Source of the DNA: an uncultured Lachnospiraceae bacterium
GTDB taxonomy: Bacteria > Bacillota > Clostridia > Lachnospirales > Lachnospiraceae
Assembly: GCA_948470335.1 (NCBI GenBank)
Contig: CAOKOL010000008.1
Coordinates: forward strand, 1-64,000
Direction: 5' to 3'
Length of the DNA: 64,000 nucleotides
Shown: in pieces, positions 36,541 through 45,122 of the stretch
Layout: every line of letters begins with the position of its first letter
How positions within the stretch are numbered: the first letter of the stretch is position 1
The notes under the pieces: model-generated
Database searches by the model: none
Seen by the model: the letters and a program-made list of their open reading frames with translations, nothing else
What the model was told of the DNA's origin: nothing
Position numbers and translations under genes: made by a program

Positions 36541-37485
36541 TCATTTTTTTCTATTTGCTGAACGCATCAAATCTTGGTTGCAAAGAAGATCATAAATCTT
36601 TTCACAGCCATCATCCGGATGTCCCGCATTTACCGCATCACAGATTTTCTCCACCAGGGTCAATTCCTCATCCAGTTCTGCTGCGATCTGTTCCGCTGTT
36701 TTGTCTTTCTCCATTTTCCGTTTTACCATGCGGATCAATTGATACAGTTCACCACGCTCAAGGCCACGTTCAAGACCTCTCTGCTCAGATTCATACATCA
36801 TCTGGTTATAATCTAAAACTGCCTTTTCTCTGGCTTCATATTCCAAACGTTTTTCACTATCCCGGCTGATTGTCTGCAGCTGTTGGTACGCGCTGCTGAT
36901 ATAAGGATTTTTCTGCGCCAACATGTCAAACTCCTCCTTACGTTCCGCGTTGATAAATTTCGCCCATAACAGAATATCGCCGCCATCCTCTTTTAACTCC
37001 TTTGGCAGTTTTGGAAGCTCCAGCACATGAAACTCCATCTTATCCGTGTAAAGGATATGGCGGCTGTCTTCCCTGATATGGAAACTGGAGTAAAAATCTG
37101 TTTCTCCTTTGAATAGTTCAAAGTCCAGGATGCTGATGCTCACACACTTTTTAAATACCGTATAATTCTGCCCCGGGTGGATCTGCTCCGTATACATCTT
37201 TGATAAGTAAAATAAGGCACGGTCCGCCCAGGCGTTCATCATAGCAAGCTGAATCTCTATATCTATTTCCACGGCGTTATTCAACAATACCCGCACATCG
37301 AGGATACCCTGCTTCTCATCTGCGTTCAGTTTCCGCAGATTCGTATTCAATATCCTTGTCTCTTTGATCTCTGATGGTTCCAGTTTCAGTATAGCGGACA
37401 GGAAACCTGTCCGGGCATTTTCATCCATCATGATCTCTTTAAAAGCATAATCTATTTTTGGTTTCATTAAAAACATGTCTTCCAT
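36541..37485 (-). CDS. Rpn-family PD-(D/E)XK nuclease / putative transposase
   Basis: 314 residues. The N-terminus MKPKIDYAFKEIMMDE and the nuclease motif GILDVRVLLNN ... VEIDIEIQL place it in the Rpn/PDDEXK_2 family, whose E. coli members promote RecA-independent recombination. The C-terminal part is charged and helical with a QRGLERGLERGE stretch. GGGAG lies about 11 nt before the ATG. It is a solitary gene; no terminal repeats or partner were seen, so mobility is not shown. Confidence 0.85.
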   Translation of the reverse strand: MEDMFLMKPKIDYAFKEIMMDENARTGFLSAILKLEPSEIKETRILNTNLRKLNADEKQGILDVRVLLNNAVEIDIEIQLAMMNAWADRALFYLSKMYTEQIHPGQNYTVFKKCVSISILDFELFKGETDFYSSFHIREDSRHILYTDKMEFHVLELPKLPKELKEDGGDILLWAKFINAERKEEFDMLAQKNPYISSAYQQLQTISRDSEKRLEYEAREKAVLDYNQMMYESEQRGLERGLERGELYQLIRMVKRKMEKDKTAEQIAAELDEELTLVEKICDAVNAGHPDDGCEKIYDLLCNQDLMRSANRKK

Positions 37486-37740
37486 CAGAATTATTCTCCC
37501 TTTATCAGCCGACTGCTTTTGCTCCGGCAGCCTTTTTTAGGCATCACTAAAATGGCACATTCAGGGATAGAGGCACTGTTTACATGCCCCTTCCCATCCC
37601 CTGTATTCATTATAGCAGAAACCCGTGCCTTTTAACAGAAAAATCATCTAAGACTTCACGGGAATTCACAAGAAAATCATCCGTTTTTTTCCAAAAACAG
37701 CTTTGATTGTCGGGCGTTCTACTGCGTAACAAAGAGCATG

Positions 37741-37777
37741 AAAAAAGCGAATAAGAAACGCTTTGTTTCCTACTCGC
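37741..37777 (-). terminator. Terminator of the AraFGH-like operon
   Basis: A 13-bp stem, GCGAGTAGGAAAC with GTTTCTTATTCGC (two G-U pairs), is followed on the minus strand by TTTTTT. It lies 150 nt after the binding-protein stop. Confidence 0.85.
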
Positions 37778-37795
37778 CTTTTTCTGCATCCCTGT

Positions 37796-37852
37796 ATGGC
37801 AGCTACCCTATTTCAGTTTGTTGGTTGATACTGTTTTATGCGTAGCTGCCAT
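37796..37852. repeat. 11-bp inverted repeat with 35-nt loop
   Basis: ATGGCAGCTAC (37796-37806) and GTAGCTGCCAT (37842-37852) are perfect complements 70 nt after the binding-protein stop. It may stabilise the 3' end of the transcript or be a remnant of an insertion. Confidence 0.6.
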
Positions 37853-37924
37853 TTCGAGCCGCCTTTTTCGCGTTACGGTCAACTGATGTTATCAAACAGC
37901 AATTCGCTGTCCAACACACAGTCC

Positions 37925-39022
37925 TTATTCCGCTGCCTTACCCATTACTTCTTTGTAAGTTTCGGGAGTAACAACCACCGCGTCTACGGCAGTTTCCATC
38001 GCGGGCTCATTGCCTGCAATAATGTCGTACAGCACTTCCACAGAACCCGCGCCTACGGAATCGGCGGAGAAGTACGCGGAAGCCTTCATGCAGGTGCCGT
38101 CAGCGCCCTTGTCGTTCCACTCGTCTTTCGCCATGTACGCGCCAAGGCCAACCACGCACGCGTCTTTATCCAGACCAGCGGTCTCAAGAGCACGTACCGC
38201 GCCGATGGTTCCCTCTTCGTTAGCGCCGGTTACCAGCCACTTTTTGATCTCCGGATGAGCGGTGATTACCGCGGTCGCGGCAGTGTTGCCTTTGTCAGTC
38301 GTTCCGTCATAGTCCGCCTTGAAAATACGGGCAGTGTCAAATTCAGGGCATGCCGCGGTGAAGTTGTCATACTCGCCCTCCGCGCGGGGTACGCAGGAAG
38401 ATACGGTATCCATGGTCATAATCAGAAGGCCGCACTCTTCGTCGGTTACCAGGTTATTGTCTTTCGCGTAAGCCGCCAGCCAGTCGCCGTTTGCCTGGCC
38501 GATTACATATGCGTTGATGCCTACCCAGGGAGCGATCTTATCGCCCGCGTCGGTCTGCAAAGCATCATCGGCTGCCACGATCGGGATGTTTGCCTCTTTG
38601 CACTTGTCAACAACTGCCTGAGACATAGTCTGGTCAGGAATACAGGTTACGATACCTTTTGCTTTGTTCGCGATGGCATTGTCGATCGCTTTCAGGTACT
38701 CTTCCGGACTCATCTTCGCGTCTACGAAGATAAACTCGTCGCCTTTTGCCTCTATGGCCGCCTGAGCCGCCGCGCCCTCATCGATAAACCAGGTCTGGTC
38801 GCCCGCCTTGTAGATGCCGTAAACCACGCCCGCTTCTCCGGACGCGGACGCTTCGGTTCCTGCCGCTTCGGTTCCCGCTGCCGCTGTCGTGGTGTCCTCA
38901 CCCTGTGCCTCGGTCTGGGCAGGAGCCGCGGTCGTGTCCTTCGCGCCGTCCCCTGAACCGCCACATGCCGCCAGACTGAAAGTCATAGCCCCTGCCAGGA
39001 ACAATGCTGTTAATTTTTTCAT
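37925..39022 (-). CDS. AraF-like sugar-binding lipoprotein of an ABC transporter
   Basis: 365-residue periplasmic-binding-protein-like lipoprotein (SBP family 2). It has a lipoprotein signal with SLAAC (Cys20), a low-complexity Thr/Ala/Glu linker, then a fold resembling E. coli AraF, for example IPDQTMSQAVVDKCKEANIP, HPEIKKWLVTGANEEGT and VVVTPETYKE. The ATG at 39020-39022 has AGGAGG 9 nt upstream. It is the last gene of uroD2-ATPase-permease-SBP. Likely ligands are a pentose or related sugar-like compound, but association with a UroD-type enzyme leaves this open. Confidence 0.88.
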   Translation of the reverse strand: MKKLTALFLAGAMTFSLAACGGSGDGAKDTTAAPAQTEAQGEDTTTAAAGTEAAGTEASASGEAGVVYGIYKAGDQTWFIDEGAAAQAAIEAKGDEFIFVDAKMSPEEYLKAIDNAIANKAKGIVTCIPDQTMSQAVVDKCKEANIPIVAADDALQTDAGDKIAPWVGINAYVIGQANGDWLAAYAKDNNLVTDEECGLLIMTMDTVSSCVPRAEGEYDNFTAACPEFDTARIFKADYDGTTDKGNTAATAVITAHPEIKKWLVTGANEEGTIGAVRALETAGLDKDACVVGLGAYMAKDEWNDKGADGTCMKASAYFSADSVGAGSVEVLYDIIAGNEPAMETAVDAVVVTPETYKEVMGKAAE

Positions 39023-39084
39023 GTTGCTCATCCTCCTTTTTACTTTTACATGATTTCGTTTCATGCTGCTCTATCAATACGGCA

Positions 39085-39115
39085 GGCCGCGGCCGGTTCC
39101 CCTCCGGCCAGGGCC
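39085..39115 (-). other. GC-rich hairpin between permease and binding-protein genes
   Basis: GGCCGG-7 nt-CCGGCC with an outer GGCC/GGCC pair lies in the 109-nt gap and lacks a T-run. Such structures often protect the transcript of the downstream binding protein, allowing it to be made in excess. Confidence 0.5.
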
Positions 39116-39131
39116 GTCCGTACGGATACTA

Positions 39132-40118
39132 TTACAGGTTCTTCATGGACGCCGCCAGCAGATCTTTCTCTCTCTTCTGCTTTCTCATATAGTCGCTGGT
39201 CAGCGCGAATAAAAGCAGGCCGCCTCTGGCCACATAATGCCAGAAGGTAGGGACATTGACCATAATCAGGCCGGTATTAAAAGCCTGAATCAGGATGATG
39301 CCCAGAACCGTACCGCCCGTATCGCCGACTCCGCCCACAAAGGACACGCCGCCTAAGATTACGGCAGTGATGGCGTCAAACTCCAGGTTGACATTGGCCG
39401 ACGGCTGTCCGGAATTCATACGGGCCGCGAAGATAATACCGCCGATCGAACACAGGACGCCCATCATCGTATAACAGATTGTGATAATCCGCTGGGGATT
39501 CAGGCCGGCCAGCCTGGCCGCGTCCTGATTTCCGCCGATGGCATAAATACTCCGGCCGAATTTGGTTTTCGCCAAAATAATACCGAAAATCACGATGCAG
39601 ATAATCATAATCCACACGGCCACCGGCACATAAAATACCCTCGCCTTCCCCAGCGCCACAAAAGTCTTATCACTGACGGAAACCGGCTTTCCGCCGCAGA
39701 TAATAAAGGCGAAGCCACGGATAATAGACTGGGTTACCAACGTCGCGATAAACGCTTCCAGACGAATTTTATTCACCATAAAAGCGTTAAAAGCGCCTAC
39801 CAGGACACCGCACATAATAGTCAGAAGCACTGCCGCGAAAAAGGGGATCCCCTTGCTGACCAGAAGGGCCGCCAATACGCCGGAAAACGCTGCCAGAGAA
39901 CCGGGCGACAGATCGTTCTGTCCCGCAATGATCAGATAGGTATGTCCGACCGCTACCAGTCCCACCAGGGACGCCGCGATCAGAATGTTGATCATATTCG
40001 CCACCGTAAGGAAATTTTTATTTAACGCTGTAAACAGAATAAACACCGCCACGTTGGCCGCAAGCAGCACCAGCTTGTCGCCGCTGATATGTATCCTGAA
40101 TTTCTTTTCCGTATTCAT
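39132..40118 (-). CDS. AraH/RbsC-like sugar ABC transporter permease
   Basis: 328-residue BPD_transp_2 permease with about ten membrane helices. Features are GQNDLSPGSLAAFSGV, FGRSIYAIGGNQDAARLAGLN (the family loop touching the ATPase) and AVILGGVSFVGGVGDT. Its start overlaps the ATPase stop by 4 nt (ATGA). The protein itself looks intact even though the ATPase gene upstream is damaged. Confidence 0.93.
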   Translation of the reverse strand: MNTEKKFRIHISGDKLVLLAANVAVFILFTALNKNFLTVANMINILIAASLVGLVAVGHTYLIIAGQNDLSPGSLAAFSGVLAALLVSKGIPFFAAVLLTIMCGVLVGAFNAFMVNKIRLEAFIATLVTQSIIRGFAFIICGGKPVSVSDKTFVALGKARVFYVPVAVWIMIICIVIFGIILAKTKFGRSIYAIGGNQDAARLAGLNPQRIITICYTMMGVLCSIGGIIFAARMNSGQPSANVNLEFDAITAVILGGVSFVGGVGDTGGTVLGIILIQAFNTGLIMVNVPTFWHYVARGGLLLFALTSDYMRKQKREKDLLAASMKNL

Positions 40119-41393
40119 GCCTCCCGTACCTCCCCAATCATACCAAGACTTAACAGTTTGCTTTCCGTCGCTTCCGCTCCGTCCACCTCTCCCACGATCT
40201 TAAGCGATTTCATCACGATGATCCTGTCTGAAAGCCCGATCACCTCCGGCAGCTCCGAAGAGATCAGGATGACCCCCAGCCCCTGTTTCGCGAACTGACA
40301 GATCATCTGGTAAAATTCCGATTTCGCTCCCACGTCGATTCCCTTGGTGGGCTCGTCCAGGATCAGAACCTTGGGATTTGTGCTGATCCACCTGGCCACG
40401 ATGCACTTCTGCTGATTGCCGCCGGAAAGCTCCACAATCTTTTTATCAGGGGACGGCGTTTTAATCTTGAAGTTTCGAATTCCTTCTTCCGCCGCCTTTG
40501 CTTCCTTCTCTCTGCTCACAAATCCCAGCTTATCGGAATTCTGGTCCAGCAGAGAAATATTGATATTGTCACTGACGCTTAAATTCGCCAGAATGCCCTG
40601 CATCTTCCGGTCCTCCGGCACCAGGACGATACCGTGCTCCATGGCCTCGTGAGGAGAACGGTTCAGGATACTTTTTCCTTCCAGAAACACTTCCCCGGTT
40701 CTCATCGCATCCGCCCCGATAATGGCCCGCATCAGCTCGGTACGGCCCGCACCTACCAGGCCGGAAAAGCCAAGCACTTCTCCTTTATGAAGGACAAAAG
40801 AGTTCTCCTTCACATAATCGGAGGATACGTTTTTCACCTCCAGAAGCACATCGCCGATTTCCTTATCCCGGTCGAGATCTTTATAGATATCGCCCAGATC
40901 GCGTCCTACCATCATGCGGATCATCTCATCCTCCGGAACCACGCCGGTTTTCACCGTATCCACATAATGACCGTCCTTGAAAATCGCCACCTTGTCCGTA
41001 ATCCGCTGAATCTCGTCCATACGGTGTGATACATAGATAATAATTTTCCCTTCCGCTTTCAGCTTGACGATAATCTTAAACAGCATCTCGATTTCCGAAT
41101 CCGAAAGGGACGCTGTCGGCGCATCGAAACAGATCACCTTCAGGTTCTCTCTGGAATAAGCCTTCATAATCTCCACCATCTGCTGATAGACGATACTCAG
41201 ATCCTTTACCTTCATAGCCGGATGGATGGGCAGGCCGAAATCCTCGATAATCTTCGCCGCCATCTCATTTGCCTTACCGGTATCGATGATACCGAACTTA
41301 TTCGCCGGCATGTGCCTGAAATGATACGTCATCCAATGCTTTCACGCCCGGAAAATATTTGCATATATGCTGAAATTCCAACATTCCTGCCAT
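40115..41393 (-). pseudogene. AraG/RbsA-like ABC ATPase gene broken by internal deletion and frameshift
   Basis: The intact family has about 500 residues with two ATPase domains. Here codons from 41393 read MAGMLEFQHICKYFPGVKAL and on to AHAGE, the normal N-terminus, with GGGAGG upstream, and then hit TAA at 41298-41300. From the same point a shifted frame continues NKFGIIDTGKANE and runs to 40115. Compared with AraG, roughly 95 codons holding Walker A and the Q-loop of domain 1 are gone, at a GCCGGCGAA junction. Remaining domain 1 also has LSIVY for LSIGQ and FDAPT for FDEPT. Domain 2 is whole, with GLVGAGRTEL, LSGGNQQK and LILDEPTKG. A frame-start ATG at 41330-41332 could yield a 405-residue half protein. 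Confidence 0.85.
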
Positions 41394-41500
41394 GCGGTTA
41401 CCCTCCCCCCTGCATTTACGTTTTTATTTTCGGATTTTGTTTTATCATACTTGATATTTATATCGGATTCATTAAGGTTTTTTGCCCTTTAATTTTGAAA

Positions 41501-42568
41501 TCATGCTTTCCGGTATATCCGGCAGGCTTCCACATATGCCAGAATATTCTCCAGGGGCACTTCTGGCTCCACCATATGGGTGGGGGCCACAAACAATCCG
41601 CCTGCTGCTCCCGCGATGTCCAGGTTTTTCCATACCGCCTGTTTTACTTCCTCCGGCGTTCCGTGGGGCATCACCGTCTGGGTGCCGATGGTTCCATGGA
41701 AGGATATCTGATTGCCGTATTTTCGGTGAATCTCCTCAAAATCCATACACTCGCACTGGATCGGATTCAGCACATCGATCCCCGCTTCGATCAGTTGGGG
41801 AATCAGCGGCTCAATCAGTCCGCAGGAATGATAAAAAATCAAAATATCCGGATTCACTTTTTTCACTTCGTCAATAATCTTTTTCAGACGGGGCTTCAGC
41901 CATCTGCCGTACAACGCTTCGCTCATCATAATCGCGCGCTGGGTGCCGATATCGTCTCCCAGAAACAGTACGTCCACGCCGGCTTTCGCATAAGACAGCG
42001 CCCGGATCAGAGACTGCTCGGTCACTTTATCCAAAAGGAATTCCGCTTTTTCATCCTCCGTCATCATATCGCAGAACAACTGTTCCATACCGCGCATATA
42101 CCAGGCGCATTCCCAGATGGTCATCTGCATATCCCCCAGAGCGATCAGATCCTGTTCCTTAATCTTTTTCGCCTGCTCCGCCTGGTGAGAGCCATCTGCT
42201 TTTTTGTAATCAGGGAAGGGATAGGCCTGCATTTCCTCCAATGTTTCCATACGCAGAAGCGGATAACGCATACGAGTCATGTGCGTGGACGTAGGGTATT
42301 TTTCATGTCCCACACCCCAGACATCAATTTCCGCTCCTTCTTTCAGCGGTTCGTCTTTAAAATACTTTCTGTATTGATTCACGTCATGATTTACCAGCCG
42401 CAGATCCTCCACCCGCCGCCAGGGCATGCCGAAATATGCTTCATAATCTTCGGCGCCCAGCTCCCTGCGGCACACTTCCTGCTGATGAGGGCATAATACA
42501 AATTCCACGGGAACCCGTTCATAGCCTGTTCTTCGCAGCATTGATAAAAAGTTTTCTCTGTTGGTCAT
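41501..42568 (-). CDS. UroD/MtaA-superfamily protein 2
   Basis: 355-residue protein of the uroporphyrinogen decarboxylase superfamily. It opens MTNRENFLSMLRRTGYERVP, keeps H247-S-C249-G, and at the third zinc-ligand site has FVAPTHMVEPEVP, again with His. It is paired with a sugar-type ABC transporter downstream (108 nt) and an AraC gene upstream (19 nt), all leftward, so the three form one unit. AGGAGG lies 7-8 nt before the ATG, preceded by the AGTTGCGGAACT mini-hairpin, which overlaps the end of the araC gene. Likely a catabolic methyltransferase or a related lyase; the substrate is unknown. Confidence 0.85.
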   Translation of the reverse strand: MTNRENFLSMLRRTGYERVPVEFVLCPHQQEVCRRELGAEDYEAYFGMPWRRVEDLRLVNHDVNQYRKYFKDEPLKEGAEIDVWGVGHEKYPTSTHMTRMRYPLLRMETLEEMQAYPFPDYKKADGSHQAEQAKKIKEQDLIALGDMQMTIWECAWYMRGMEQLFCDMMTEDEKAEFLLDKVTEQSLIRALSYAKAGVDVLFLGDDIGTQRAIMMSEALYGRWLKPRLKKIIDEVKKVNPDILIFYHSCGLIEPLIPQLIEAGIDVLNPIQCECMDFEEIHRKYGNQISFHGTIGTQTVMPHGTPEEVKQAVWKNLDIAGAAGGLFVAPTHMVEPEVPLENILAYVEACRIYRKA

Positions 42569-42587
42569 TTCTGTTTTCCTCCTATTA

Positions 42588-43472
42588 TCAGTTCCGCAAC
42601 TCCCCTTGCTCTTCTATCACACACCGTTCCTCCGCCCTGCGCCCTTCCCAGCGGTTTCTGTACTCCATCGGCGTCTGCCCGGTATACTGCCGGAATATCC
42701 GGCTGAAATACTGAGAGCTGTTAAAACCTGTCAGGGACGCGATCTCCGTTACGCTTTTCCCGGACAGCCACAAAAGTTCTTTCGCTTTCTCCATTCGGAG
42801 GGAAGTGACATACTGAACGCAGGTGATCCCCGTCTCCTCTTTAAAACACTTTCTGAGATATCTGGAACTGATTCCGAACCGGTCCGCAAGCTTTTCCACA
42901 CTCAGATCGTCCTCATAATTCTGATTAATATAACTGATTATTTTCTCAATTTTACCGCCTCCCGCCATTCTGTCCTTTTCTTCCGTCTTTGCGGAAAGCT
43001 CGGCAAACAGTTGAAAAAATAACAGCTTCATCTGAAGATTGTCATAAGAAGAATTCCCTGTCAGACGATGGCGCCGACCGATGCTTTCCAGCAGTTCTCC
43101 CACCATTTCGCAGCCGGAAAGCTTCTGAAATCTTTTTGCCCCGAAAAAGATAAAAGCATCCCTGAAATAGTCCGGGATCTCCAAATCAAATTCCAACTGC
43201 GCGATCTGGCAGGTTTCCTTTTTATCCACAAGAAACCAGTGGGGCACCCCCTTGTGCAAAATCATGCAGTCCCCCTCACGAAACGGCAAAAAGCTTTCGT
43301 CGGTGCCCACAATGCAATGGCCTGATTTGATGTAGATAATCTCAATCTCTCTGTGATTATGCCGCTCGAAACGATAGCTGGCCAAAAAACGGAACACACC
43401 GGCGTTCCGGATTTCCAGCTTTATGGAATCCTCCGTCAAAACCCGGGCGATTATCTGTTCTAACCTGTCCAT
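42588..43472 (-). CDS. AraC-family transcriptional regulator 2
   Basis: 294 residues with a cupin sensor (RHNHREIEIIYIKSGH, FREGDCMILHKGVPHWF) and a C-terminal AraC DNA-binding domain (LSVEKLADRFGISSRYLRKCFKEETG, SVTEIASLTGFNSSQYFSRIFRQYTGQTPMEYR). AGGAG lies 6 nt before the ATG. It heads the uroD2 plus ABC-transporter unit and probably controls it. Not closely similar to AraC protein 1 outside the DNA-binding region. Confidence 0.92.
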   Translation of the reverse strand: MDRLEQIIARVLTEDSIKLEIRNAGVFRFLASYRFERHNHREIEIIYIKSGHCIVGTDESFLPFREGDCMILHKGVPHWFLVDKKETCQIAQLEFDLEIPDYFRDAFIFFGAKRFQKLSGCEMVGELLESIGRRHRLTGNSSYDNLQMKLLFFQLFAELSAKTEEKDRMAGGGKIEKIISYINQNYEDDLSVEKLADRFGISSRYLRKCFKEETGITCVQYVTSLRMEKAKELLWLSGKSVTEIASLTGFNSSQYFSRIFRQYTGQTPMEYRNRWEGRRAEERCVIEEQGELRN

Positions 43473-43581
43473 CCCTATCTCCTTTTATCCATATTATCAA
43501 TTATATAAACTTTATTCTTGTATTTTATGGTATATTTTCTGTTTTTTTGTGTACTATTCGGAATTTTTTTATGAATTTTCT

Positions 43582-43627
43582 AAAAAAATGCCGGTGAATG
43601 ACAATCTTTCAATCATCATTCACCGGC
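43582..43627 (-). terminator. Terminator of the LacI-controlled uroD operon
   Basis: GCCGGTGAATGA and TCATTCACCGGC (43590-43601, 43616-43627) form a perfect 12-bp stem followed on the minus strand by ATTTTTTT. It follows the stop of the YfcC-type gene by 110 nt and precedes the araC promoter region. Confidence 0.9.
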
Positions 43628-43736
43628 GTTTACCCATAGATGTGATTAACACCAATTTGAGCGCCATAGACAATCTAAATTATTTCGCATCATTTTATCC
43701 CACAAAGCAGCGGCGTGATGTGGGAAAACTGCTTAT

Positions 43737-45095
43737 TTATTTCCACACAATGGCAGAGACATACATCAGAAAAAACGCCGCAGCAATCCAGATCACGAAC
43801 AGTTTCCGGATAAACTGCCACCAGGCGCGATAAGAAACCCCGCTGACTGCCAGATAAGAAACCAGCACAGAGGAATAGGGCAGTATAAAATCGCCGATCC
43901 CATCGCCGAAATTAAAGGAGAGCACCGCGGATTGCAGCGGAATCCCTGCCAGCTCGGCTGCCGGGCCAAACAGCGGCATGGTAACGGCCGCCTGTCCCGC
44001 CCCCGGCACAATCGCACAGTTAATCAGTGATTGGATGATAAACATCGCCGGTGCTTTCACCGCATCCGGAATACGCTGTAAAGACAGGGTTAAGCCATAG
44101 ACAATGGTATCCGCAATGCCGCCCCTTTCCCAAACCAACGCAATCGTCCCGGCAAATCCCACGATCATCGCCGGTGCAAAAAAACGGCCCGCGGACTGTA
44201 TATACAGATCCACAACATGATTGGGAGATGTCTTATCCACAAGCGCAATCGTCACCGCCGATACCATAAATACCGCCGACATCCGTACCGCCGACAAAGC
44301 GCCCTGGGAACCATAATAAACGCAGAATCCGATTGTCACCAGATAAATCCCTATGATCGCCCAGTCCCGCCAGGAACTCCCCGCACCGCTGTCGTCCGGC
44401 TTCGGCAGCTCCTCCTGCGGCGGATAGCCTTCGATTTTCTTTTTCCGGACTTTTTCCGCGTAAATATAAATATAACCGACAGTTAGCGCCCATAAGACCA
44501 ACAGGCAGACCCAGCGAAACCCCGCTCCGGATAAGGGCGGTAAATTCACATAAGACTGCGCTGTCAAAGTCATAAGGCCTGTCGGTGACGTACAATAAGA
44601 CATGGCGCTGCCCAGCAAAACCACTGCCAGCCCCGTAATGGCATCATACCCCAGGGTTACAAAAAAGGCGATTATAAAAGGAACAAAAGAAACCAGATAT
44701 CTGGCGGCAATATTTAAACTCAAAAAAGTAAAGATACCGGTAAATCCGGCAATCATCAGAAAATGCCGCCCCTTTGCTTTCTTTAACAGCCAGGACACCA
44801 GCTTCTGCATCGCCCCTGTCTGAACCATAATCCCCACGGAACCGCCCACAAAAAAGAACGTGAAAATAACCGTCGCATTTTCCAGAAAGCTTTGTACAAT
44901 CAGTTCCGGTAAGGCCGACAGACTGACCGGCCTTTTTTCTGTCCACACAAAACTGTCCGAAGACACCTCCCCGCCGGAGCCCGGCGCAAACTCTCCGGCA
45001 GGGATCATATAGGTGAAACATACTGCAACCAAAATGAAAATCAGAATCAAAGCGGTGGCACTGAGTCCTTTTGCCGCTTTCGGGGAATTGTTCAT
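43737..45095 (-). CDS. YfcC/DcuC-family membrane transporter
   Basis: 452-residue protein with about 11-12 helices. The opening LILIFILVAVCFTYMIPAGEF and the pattern VLLGSAMSYCTSPTGLM and INCAIVPGAGQAAVTMP match the YfcC branch of DcuC-type (C4-dicarboxylate or amino acid) carriers. Last gene of the operon MFS-uroD4-uroD3-yfcC, 27 nt after uroD3. An exporter or uptake role for a small acid produced or used by the UroD-type enzymes would fit. The true substrate cannot be read. Confidence 0.82.
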   Translation of the reverse strand: MNNSPKAAKGLSATALILIFILVAVCFTYMIPAGEFAPGSGGEVSSDSFVWTEKRPVSLSALPELIVQSFLENATVIFTFFFVGGSVGIMVQTGAMQKLVSWLLKKAKGRHFLMIAGFTGIFTFLSLNIAARYLVSFVPFIIAFFVTLGYDAITGLAVVLLGSAMSYCTSPTGLMTLTAQSYVNLPPLSGAGFRWVCLLVLWALTVGYIYIYAEKVRKKKIEGYPPQEELPKPDDSGAGSSWRDWAIIGIYLVTIGFCVYYGSQGALSAVRMSAVFMVSAVTIALVDKTSPNHVVDLYIQSAGRFFAPAMIVGFAGTIALVWERGGIADTIVYGLTLSLQRIPDAVKAPAMFIIQSLINCAIVPGAGQAAVTMPLFGPAAELAGIPLQSAVLSFNFGDGIGDFILPYSSVLVSYLAVSGVSYRAWWQFIRKLFVIWIAAAFFLMYVSAIVWK

Positions 45096-45122
45096 TTTAA
45101 CTTCCGCTCCCTTCTCATTTCC

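Larger units (their letters stand above)
37486..37924. other. Gene-free 439-bp gap with two large hairpins
   Basis: It separates the Rpn gene from the binding-protein gene, both leftward. It holds the terminator at 37741-37777 and an 11-bp inverted repeat (37796-37852). The plus-strand frame that enters it from the right is antisense to the binding protein and is not a gene. No promoter for the Rpn gene could be assigned with confidence. Confidence 0.6.

Noticed and set aside
36541..37485. Mobile element around the Rpn-type gene
   Set aside because: No terminal inverted repeats, target duplication or second transposase gene were found.
37838..38956. Plus-strand frame of 372 codons over the binding-protein gene
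   Set aside because: Antisense to a clear AraF-like gene and of typical shadow composition (Arg/Gly/Val-rich).
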